In this document: positions 1 through 5,165 of the stretch, piece by piece
Position numbering within the stretch: the stretch's first letter is position 1
How the letters are laid out: the number at the start of each line of letters is the position of its first letter
Assembly: GCA_964448285.1 (NCBI GenBank)
Contig: CAYUWG010000162.1
Span: forward strand, 1-5,165
Length of the DNA stretch: 5,165 nt
Direction: 5' to 3'
Origin: CAYUWG01 sp964448285
GTDB lineage: Bacteria > Bacteroidota > Ignavibacteria > SZUA-365
Notes under the pieces: model-generated
Seen by the model: only the letters and a program-made list of their open reading frames with translations
Told to the model about the DNA's origin: nothing
Databases searched by the model: none
Made by a program: the position numbers and the translations under genes

Positions 1-1000
1 CATCAGGAGCCAGCCGGATTGTCTCACGATACTTCCTGACCGCATCCGTAAAGAGGCTCTTCTTTTCGAGATAAACGGCATTGATCAGTTTCGTCGTGAC
101 CTCGTCAGCTTCCATTGAAGCAAGTTCTTTTTCCAATTGCTTCATCTCCTGAGAAATTGACTTCACGCTATCTTTCGGCATCACCGTGAACGAGCGAATG
201 TCGCTTGTCCTTCCATCACTTGTTCGTGTCACCCGCCAGTGATACGTCAGGCCGCTGGCGATCTTTCCTTCGTTGTTCAGATACTCGAAGGACGTTCCTT
301 TCACCTTCGTCTCTAAGATCGGCTCGAAGGAATTGTTGATCACCACAAGCTCGTATTCGCTGGTGCCCTCGGAATCGACCCATTCGAAAACAGGGTTGGT
401 CGAAAGAACCGAATGCAGCGGGAATGCCGAACTGAATACGGGACCTGCACGAACGCCACCATAGTCTGTGCGCTTTTCTTGTGACTTCTGCGTGAGTACC
501 TGCTTTGAGGCATAATCGAGTATCTGTCCGGTCGTCGTGGATTTGTCGATCTCCTTTCGGATTTCTTTGCCTGCGACGTCGTCCAACACTTTCTTCGCAT
601 TTGAATCGTCGTTTTCGACGCGGTGTGCAGCAATCGTCGTACTGCCGCTTTGCTGGCTTTTCGTCTGTTTCATCTGTGAGGCGGTGTGCTGAAGAATCCT
701 TCCGCTGACACTCCCAGCCTGAGCCTTCGATGTTTTGAGGCTCTTCAGCGCTTTCGTGTTGTTCTCATCGATGCTGATGAGCCTCTGCGAATTCACCATG
801 AGCTTCACGTAGCTCGCGAACGACGTGCGAATGAAATCTTTCGGCCCGAACGTCATGCCGACGGAAACGGGCGACCACTCCTTGCCGTTGTTCGAAAATT
901 CCACCTTGCCTTTCACGCTCATAACCATGAACTGATCCTGAGCATGAACAGGAAACGAGAGCGCCAGAAAGAATGTGAGTGAGAGAATCAAAGCCTTCAT
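1..1000 (-). CDS. Exported FecR-like / Fn3-like / TPR-like protein, partial (C-terminus beyond window)
   Basis: The frame is open from the ATG at 1000 to the window edge, giving 333 residues with no stop. Residues 1-20 form a signal peptide: MK, a hydrophobic run of Leu/Ile/Phe/Ala, then VHA with likely cleavage before Gln21. Residues about 24-82 resemble a FecR domain ('VKGKVEFSNNG', 'PVSVGMTFGPKDFIRTS', then a strand and 'LISIDENNT'). Residues about 84-193 are polar and rich in Ser, Thr, Gln and Lys, like a linker. Residues 202-273 look like an Fn3-type beta sandwich ('NPVFEWVDSEGTSEYELVV' to 'GLTYHWRVTRTSDG'). Residues 295-333 are helical with a TPR-like pattern ('YLEKKSLFTDAVRKYRETI', then RLAPD). 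The start is fixed by a strong ribosome site and the signal peptide, and it overlaps the upstream CHASE2 stop as ATGA. I infer a periplasmic or envelope-anchored partner of the CHASE2 receptor. Ligand and exact role are unknown. FecR homology does not imply iron-citrate signalling, and no sigma factor gene is visible. Confidence 0.85.
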   Translation of the reverse strand, partial: MKALILSLTFFLALSFPVHAQDQFMVMSVKGKVEFSNNGKEWSPVSVGMTFGPKDFIRTSFASYVKLMVNSQRLISIDENNTKALKSLKTSKAQAGSVSGRILQHTASQMKQTKSQQSGSTTIAAHRVENDDSNAKKVLDDVAGKEIRKEIDKSTTTGQILDYASKQVLTQKSQEKRTDYGGVRAGPVFSSAFPLHSVLSTNPVFEWVDSEGTSEYELVVINNSFEPILETKVKGTSFEYLNNEGKIASGLTYHWRVTRTSDGRTSDIRSFTVMPKDSVKSISQEMKQLEKELASMEADEVTTKLINAVYLEKKSLFTDAVRKYRETIRLAPD

Positions 1001-3024
1001 ATTACCTCCGTATGAAAATCATAATACAGGTTTGTCAATCGAAAGACCTCCTGGATTGTTTCCCGATCCAGTACAGGTTCACAGGAAACCGTGTGGCCGA
1101 AGTATTTAGGATATGGCGGCAACGCTTCCTGCTTCGGCGCCATACCTGCAAAGAGGAACCACTCCCGCTCTCGATGGAGCTTGCACGTCCCCTGAATACA
1201 GAGTGGTGAGAGATGAAGCGACTCTTCACTCTCAAGTTTTGGAAGTAAAACCGCATAGCACGTATGATCACGATCAATGGAGAATGGTGCGCTTTTACCA
1301 TTCCCATTAGCGTCCAGGATAACCGGCTCCGTTTCGAAATACCTCCGAAAGTCTCTAACCATCGATAGCACATACGGGAGAATGATTTCCCATTCTTCGC
1401 GATGGTGAAACTCGTTGAATTCGTCAAGCTCCGTTGAAAAAAACTGATTCTTGACGTAGCCGTCGTTGAGAAATTCGTGCTTTCGCCCTGAAAGGAATTT
1501 GTAGAAGTATGCGAGATCCGGTCTCGTATCGATGAGGCGGGAAAGAGTCGGTATCGTCTTCCTCCAATCGGAAAACGTCGGTACGGGATTATCGAGGACG
1601 AGCGCCGGGTCGCTTCGTCTTCGTCGCGCAAACTCTACTGCAAAGACGTAGTGCACGCAGATCAACGCAGCATACTGAAGCCGGATATTCGAAGGGAATG
1701 ACTCATCATCTTCGAACGCAGCATGGAGCGCTCGAATTACCGGTTGTTCTTTCGGGAGACTCAGCGTATGAACGCGCATCTGGAGGAGCTTCATTCTCAC
1801 CTTCGCCGTCAACGCGTTGATGGGAATGAAAAGCAACACGACCGCAGAAATGAGATGCGAGCTGATCTTAACGTCGTAATAGAAAAACGTGATAATGGGA
1901 ATGAAAAAAACGATGATGGACTCGATGAAGATCATCGTGGAAATGAGCAAACCGACTCCCCGGCCACTTACAGCTCGCGCACGCAACACGCAGTACAATG
2001 CAATACTGATGTAGGCAAGGACGAACGCGATAATGAAATCCATCCATTCAGGAACCGGTTGAATGAAGGAACCTGTCAGCAGCATGTTCACCATATTCGC
2101 GTGCACTAAGATACCCGGCATATCCGGGCCTTCCATGCCGACGACGACGGTGCCGTCCATGAGCGTGTGCTCAGTCTTCTTTCCCATGGGAGTCTTGTGC
2201 GTATCGCCGACGAAATAGTACCCGCCTTCATTTGTAAACCCGACCAGCACGATTGCATCGCGGAGATACTCACGATATCCATCCGAGTGTATCACGTCGT
2301 CGATCGGAACCGTTTGAAATTGGAGATACGTCCCCGTGTAATAGATAATCTGCGGCTCTTCTTCGAGCTTTAGCAGCGGTTCAACGAGAGATGAGTCGTA
2401 CACCTCCGTCACTTGTGCGGCAAAAGAAAGCCACCGCTCTCCTTCGATCGTGCGGTATGGGTAAAACCGTCGCACGACCTCATCTCGATCTTTGATGAGA
2501 TTTGCGTAACCGAAATGCTTCACGCCTTCCGTGACAACCGGGTCGATGTGAAGGCTCGATCGGAGTGTGTTCTCATCGTAGCCATTGACGATGACTACGT
2601 TCGGAACATCGAGGAACGCCTGTCTGAGCGCTTCGATCTCGTCTTTGCGTTCATCCGGAAACCGTTCGAAATGGAGTTGATCGAAAATGACGTCAATACC
2701 GACTACACGGGCGCCATATTCCTTCAGGCGATATAGCAACATCGCAAGCTTTCCATCGGGGATCGGTGCGGTTTCTCCGACGTTCACAACCCAAAGCCGA
2801 TCGTCACTGAACTCCGTGTCCCTGATTGCGAAGATCACGTCGAGGCTGATGTCGTTGATATCGAGAAAATCGATCCGTTCGAAAATGGGATTCAGGAAAC
2901 TCGTCTCGTCCGTTTCGGGAAGCAGCTCACCGATGAATCCCAATGCGACAATCGCTACGAGCACGAACACGGCAGCGATCGCGTATTCGATGTCAAATAA
3001 ATATTGGAGAAGTGATTTTTTCAT
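997..3024 (-). CDS. CHASE2-domain membrane receptor with an unassigned cytoplasmic output domain
   Basis: The protein has 675 residues. One N-terminal membrane helix (about 14-33) is followed by an extracytoplasmic CHASE2 sensor (about 55-320). CHASE2 hallmarks are 'VVGIDVIFD' (107-115), 'HFGYANLIKDRDEVVRRFYP' (170-189), 'DAIVLVGFT' (256-264) and 'PDMPGILVHANMVNMLL' (300-316). Three membrane helices follow (about 328-348, 358-380, 388-407), the usual CHASE2 layout. Residues 408-675 should be cytoplasmic. CHASE2 normally drives a cyclase, GGDEF, histidine kinase or Ser/Thr kinase, and none of their signatures is present. Instead there is a helical part (about 447-568) and a strand-rich part with several Cys and His (about 585-650). 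The ATG at 3024 is the first start after an in-frame TGA at 3040-3042, so the N-terminus is secure although no Shine-Dalgarno is evident. The stop overlaps the downstream FecR-like gene by four bases. CHASE2 assignment is strong; signal sensed and output are unknown. Confidence 0.9.
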   Translation of the reverse strand: MKKSLLQYLFDIEYAIAAVFVLVAIVALGFIGELLPETDETSFLNPIFERIDFLDINDISLDVIFAIRDTEFSDDRLWVVNVGETAPIPDGKLAMLLYRLKEYGARVVGIDVIFDQLHFERFPDERKDEIEALRQAFLDVPNVVIVNGYDENTLRSSLHIDPVVTEGVKHFGYANLIKDRDEVVRRFYPYRTIEGERWLSFAAQVTEVYDSSLVEPLLKLEEEPQIIYYTGTYLQFQTVPIDDVIHSDGYREYLRDAIVLVGFTNEGGYYFVGDTHKTPMGKKTEHTLMDGTVVVGMEGPDMPGILVHANMVNMLLTGSFIQPVPEWMDFIIAFVLAYISIALYCVLRARAVSGRGVGLLISTMIFIESIIVFFIPIITFFYYDVKISSHLISAVVLLFIPINALTAKVRMKLLQMRVHTLSLPKEQPVIRALHAAFEDDESFPSNIRLQYAALICVHYVFAVEFARRRRSDPALVLDNPVPTFSDWRKTIPTLSRLIDTRPDLAYFYKFLSGRKHEFLNDGYVKNQFFSTELDEFNEFHHREEWEIILPYVLSMVRDFRRYFETEPVILDANGNGKSAPFSIDRDHTCYAVLLPKLESEESLHLSPLCIQGTCKLHREREWFLFAGMAPKQEALPPYPKYFGHTVSCEPVLDRETIQEVFRLTNLYYDFHTEVI
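1004..1009 (-). promoter_or_regulatory. Shine-Dalgarno site of the FecR-like gene
   Basis: Read on the minus strand the sequence is CGGAGGTAATATG: GGAGGT ends three bases before the ATG at 1000. It lies inside the last codons of the CHASE2 gene. It is the only strong Shine-Dalgarno match at any start in the window, and it supports the ATG at 1000 as the start. The spacing is a little short, but the overlapping stop and start make reinitiation by the upstream ribosome likely as well. Confidence 0.75.
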
Positions 3025-3056
3025 CCGGTTGCGACTCGTTCAGGAGTGCTCATGTT

Positions 3057-3087
3057 CAAACTATGTGTTCATGCAGGAAAAGGCAAT
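3057..3087 (-). promoter_or_regulatory. Weak promoter candidate for the CHASE2/FecR unit
   Basis: On the minus strand an ATTG (3087-3084) lies 20 bases upstream of TAGTTTG (3063-3057). The latter is one base short of the Bacteroidota -7 consensus TAnnTTTG. The same place can be read as a poor sigma-70 pair: TTGATT (3090-3085), 19 bases, then CATAGT with four of six matches to TATAAT. It would leave a leader of roughly 25 bases before the ATG at 3024. The match is weak, and the main argument is its location in the only sizeable gap upstream of the CHASE2 gene. Confidence 0.2.
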
Positions 3088-3100
3088 CAACAGATTGACC
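3078..3100 (-). terminator. Possible weak intrinsic terminator after lipA
   Basis: Fourteen bases after the lipA stop, on the transcribed strand, GG-T-CAATC pairs with GATTG-CC around a TGTT loop: five base pairs, a bulged T, then two G-C pairs. It is followed directly by TTTT. The position, the stem and the T-run fit an intrinsic terminator, but the stem is short and bulged and the T-run is only four long. Partial readthrough into the CHASE2 gene is plausible. Confidence 0.4.
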
Positions 3101-3114
3101 CTCGCACGACACAG

Positions 3115-4023
3115 CTAACGAACTACAGGGAGAATATCGGACTGTTCTTCCGCGTGATAGCTGGACCGAACAAGCGGCCCCGATTCGACATGATGAAAAC
3201 CGAGCTCCAATCCTATGCGCTTCATCTCTGCAAACTCACCCGGTGTGACATATCGCGCTACGGAGAGATGCGCTCTTGTCGGTTGGAGATATTGCCCTAT
3301 CGTGAGGATATCGACAGACACATGCCTGAGATCGTTCATAAGGGAAACAACTTCCTCCGGAGTCTCTCCAAGTCCAACCATGAATCCCGTCTTTGTTACA
3401 AGGCCACTACGATGTGCAAGATCAAGCAGGTCGAGACTGCGTTCATACTTAGCCTGCGGACGAACCTGGCGATAGAGCCTCGGTACGGTTTCGACGTTGT
3501 GATTGAGAATATCCGGCTTCTCGCCGATGACAGTGAGGATCTGCTGAGTTTTACCCTGGAAATCCGGTATCAAGACTTCTACACGACAAGCCGGAAGGGA
3601 ATCCCGTACCGCGCGGATCGTGCGCGCGAAGATTTGCGAACCGCCGTCTGGTAACTCATCACGATTCACCGATGTGATGACCACGTGACGCAAACCCATT
3701 TGCTTTGCCGCCTGAGCGACACGCTGTGGTTCGTCCATGTCCAGCAAGACAGGCCTTCCGGTTTTCACTGCACAGAATCCGCAACTCCGAGTGCATACGT
3801 CGCCGAGAATCATAAACGTCGCTGTTCCGTGATTCCAGCACTCGGCCATGTTCGGACAGCGAGCATCTTCGCAGACGGTGTTGAGCTTGTTGCCGTCCAT
3901 GATGTGACGAAGTTCGGCAAACCGCGTTCCTAACGGGACTTTGATTTTCAACCAATCCGGTTTGCCGCTCCGTTTTCCCGGAAGGTCAATCTGAATCGGT
4001 ATGCTGTTGGAGGATTCGAACAT
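3115..4023 (-). CDS. lipA: Lipoyl synthase (radical SAM)
   Basis: This 302-residue enzyme inserts two sulfur atoms into the protein-bound octanoyl group to make the lipoyl cofactor, in the cytoplasm. All family marks are present: 'KPDWLKIKVP' near the N-terminus, the auxiliary-cluster cysteines C51, C56 and C62 in 'CEDARCPNMAEC', the radical SAM cluster C77, C81 and C84 in 'CTRSCGFC', 'ITSVNRDELPDGG', and the C-terminal 'RSSYHAEE' (286-293), whose serine ligates the auxiliary cluster in characterised LipA. Length is normal for the family. The ATG at 4023 is chosen because it lies 13 bases after the E2 stop and gives a usual N-terminus. An in-frame ATG at 4086 would add 21 residues read from inside the E2 gene. 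No clear Shine-Dalgarno precedes the chosen start, so coupling to E2 translation is likely. The substrate probably includes the E2 encoded just upstream. The identification is secure. Confidence 0.97.
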   Translation of the reverse strand: MFESSNSIPIQIDLPGKRSGKPDWLKIKVPLGTRFAELRHIMDGNKLNTVCEDARCPNMAECWNHGTATFMILGDVCTRSCGFCAVKTGRPVLLDMDEPQRVAQAAKQMGLRHVVITSVNRDELPDGGSQIFARTIRAVRDSLPACRVEVLIPDFQGKTQQILTVIGEKPDILNHNVETVPRLYRQVRPQAKYERSLDLLDLAHRSGLVTKTGFMVGLGETPEEVVSLMNDLRHVSVDILTIGQYLQPTRAHLSVARYVTPGEFAEMKRIGLELGFHHVESGPLVRSSYHAEEQSDILPVVR

Positions 4024-4036
4024 AAGGCTTGTAGCT

Positions 4037-5165
4037 TCAGATCGACTGCATGTCGAAGCTTTCCAAATGGCGCTGGATGCTGCCAAGGAATCTTCCGCCT
4101 AACGCGCCGTCGATGATGCGATGATCGAATGAAAGCGTGAGGTTGATCATCGAACGAATGGCGATAACGTCCTGACCATCCTGCTCGATCACCACGGGTT
4201 TCTTCTGCAAAGCACCGACGCCAAGTATCGCTACCTGCGGTTGGTTGATGATCGGTATTCCGAAAGCGTTTCCGAACACGCCGAAGTTCGTGATCGTGAA
4301 CGTGCCGTCCTGAATTTCATCAGGGAGGAGTTTCTTCGTGCGCGCTCGAAAGGCGACGTCGGTGACTGCTCGTGCAAGACCGACGAGGTTGAGTGTATCC
4401 GCGTTCTTTATCACAGGAACGATCAAGCCTCCGTCTTCCAGCGCTACGGCTATCCCGAGATTGAAATAATGCTTCAGAAGAACGTTTGTCCCTTCGAGCG
4501 ACGCATTGACGAACGGATGTTCTTTCAATGCACGTAGAACCGCATCCGCGATAAACGGCATGAACGTAAGCGAAAAGCCTTCGCGCTTTTTGAATGCGTC
4601 CGCATTCACATCACGGAATCGTACGATCTTCGTAAGGTCGATCTCGGAGTTCAACGCAACATGCGGTGATATCTGCTTACTCTTGACCATGTGCTCCGCC
4701 ATAAGGCGACGCATGTTGTTCAACGGAATGATTTCGACATTTCCGCTCGCAGTTGATGGAGTATAGCTATAAGCACGAGATGGCACTGCAGCCGTTTCAG
4801 TCGCTCGTGATCCAGTAATACCCGGAGCCGGAGCAGAAGCTCGTGATTCAAGATATTCGAGTAAATCTTTCTTCGTTACCCTACCACCTGCGCCGCTTCC
4901 CTTCACTCGTTCAAGTTCACTCACGCTCACATCTTGTTCTGATGCGATTCGCATGACAACCGGCGAGTAAAACCTCTTACCACCATTTTCAGATAGGGGT
5001 CGATCATACGAGCGTTCAATTGGAGCAGGCTGTGATGTCGTTTCAACAAACTGAGCGACAGGCTCCTCTGATCTCCGGATTTCATGCTCCTTGACCGGAG
5101 CTTTCGATTCTTGTGCCGGTGGCTTCACATCACTCGAAGTTACTACCGCGGCAGATGCTTCCGTC
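4037..5165 (-). CDS. 2-oxo acid dehydrogenase E2 component (dihydrolipoyl acyltransferase), partial: N-terminal lipoyl domain outside window
   Basis: The frame is open to the window edge, so these 375 residues are the C-terminal part of a longer E2. The first 60 or so visible residues are an Ala/Pro/Glu-rich linker. A peripheral subunit-binding domain follows at about 4969-4847 ('SPVVMRIASEQDVSVSELE', then GSGAGGRVTKKDLLEYL), which holds E3 or E1. After a second Ala/Pro/Ser linker, the catalytic core spans about 4738-4040. It ends with the active-site motif FDHRIIDGALGGRFL, whose catalytic His codon is at 4121-4123; 'FGIPIINQPQVAILGVG' is also typical. The enzyme transfers the acyl group from dihydrolipoyl to CoA as the core of a multienzyme complex. 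I cannot tell pyruvate, branched-chain or 2-oxoglutarate specificity from this part, so no symbol is given. An in-frame GTG at 5128 is not the real start, because the coding frame continues upstream and a lipoyl domain is expected there. lipA follows 13 bases downstream. Confidence 0.95.
   Translation of the reverse strand, partial: TEASAAVVTSSDVKPPAQESKAPVKEHEIRRSEEPVAQFVETTSQPAPIERSYDRPLSENGGKRFYSPVVMRIASEQDVSVSELERVKGSGAGGRVTKKDLLEYLESRASAPAPGITGSRATETAAVPSRAYSYTPSTASGNVEIIPLNNMRRLMAEHMVKSKQISPHVALNSEIDLTKIVRFRDVNADAFKKREGFSLTFMPFIADAVLRALKEHPFVNASLEGTNVLLKHYFNLGIAVALEDGGLIVPVIKNADTLNLVGLARAVTDVAFRARTKKLLPDEIQDGTFTITNFGVFGNAFGIPIINQPQVAILGVGALQKKPVVIEQDGQDVIAIRSMINLTLSFDHRIIDGALGGRFLGSIQRHLESFDMQSI

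Noticed and set aside
1035..1631. A 198-codon minus-strand open frame inside the CHASE2 gene in another frame
   Set aside because: The product is Ser/Arg-rich and low in recognisable structure, while the overlapping CHASE2 frame is continuous and ends exactly at the ATGA junction. It is an alternative-frame artefact.
1723..2109. A 128-codon plus-strand open frame opposite the CHASE2 gene
   Set aside because: The product is a highly charged, His/Asn/Glu/Arg-rich sequence typical of antisense translation of a membrane-helix region. It has no ribosome site and no domain.
3046..3654. A 202-codon plus-strand open frame opposite lipA and the intergenic gap
   Set aside because: It lies almost wholly antisense to lipA, whose motifs are unmistakable. 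Its product has no recognisable domain and no ribosome site was seen. It is a shadow of the lipA reading frame.
4024..4086. An upstream in-frame ATG at 4086 that would extend LipA by 21 residues
   Set aside because: The extension lies inside the E2 coding region and reads as E2 out of frame. The ATG at 4023 gives a normal LipA N-terminus and the usual close spacing of operon genes.
70..4561. A 12-base direct repeat, GATAAACGGCAT, at 70-81 and 4550-4561
   Set aside because: Both copies lie inside unrelated coding regions. About one 12-base match is expected by chance in a window of this size, and there is no further similarity around them.
5126..5128. A GTG at 5128 as the start of the E2 gene
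   Set aside because: The frame stays open upstream to the window edge with the same Ala/Ser/Val linker character, and an E2 needs an N-terminal lipoyl domain. The gene is cut by the window rather than starting here.

Overview
The window is a gene-dense piece of bacterial chromosome with all four recognisable genes on the minus strand, so transcription runs from high to low coordinates. Gene style suggests the Bacteroidota/Chlorobiota (FCB) group. The CHASE2 protein carries a 'PDMpGilvHANmvnmLL' segment and an early 'DFlDINDIslDvif' stretch that I associate with CHASE2 proteins of that group. Only one of three visible starts has a good Shine-Dalgarno sequence, and base composition is moderate. 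This placement rests on recollection of family style, not on a search.

In transcription order, the first gene (5165 to 4037) is the 3' part of a 2-oxo acid dehydrogenase E2 gene (dihydrolipoyl acyltransferase). Its N-terminal lipoyl domain lies outside the window. Thirteen bases later comes lipA (4023 to 3115), lipoyl synthase, which makes the cofactor that the E2 lipoyl domain carries. The two are almost certainly one transcription unit. A 90-base gap follows (3114 to 3025), with a short hairpin plus T-run that looks like a weak terminator and a weak promoter candidate.

The second unit is a two-gene module. The first gene encodes a 675-residue membrane protein with an extracytoplasmic CHASE2 sensor, three further membrane helices and a cytoplasmic region of about 268 residues that is none of the usual CHASE2 outputs (no cyclase, GGDEF, histidine kinase or Ser/Thr kinase signature). 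Its stop codon overlaps, as ATGA, the start of the next gene. That gene encodes an exported protein with a FecR-like domain, a Ser/Thr/Gln/Lys-rich linker, an Fn3-like domain and the start of a TPR-like region. It runs off the low-coordinate edge of the window.

The lipoylation pair is ordinary metabolism. The CHASE2/FecR pair looks like an envelope-sensing system in which the exported FecR/TPR protein could be the periplasmic partner of the CHASE2 receptor. The unassigned cytoplasmic domain is the most interesting item. No RNA genes, CRISPR arrays, insertion sequences or long repeats were seen, and no stretch over 300 bases lacks a gene.
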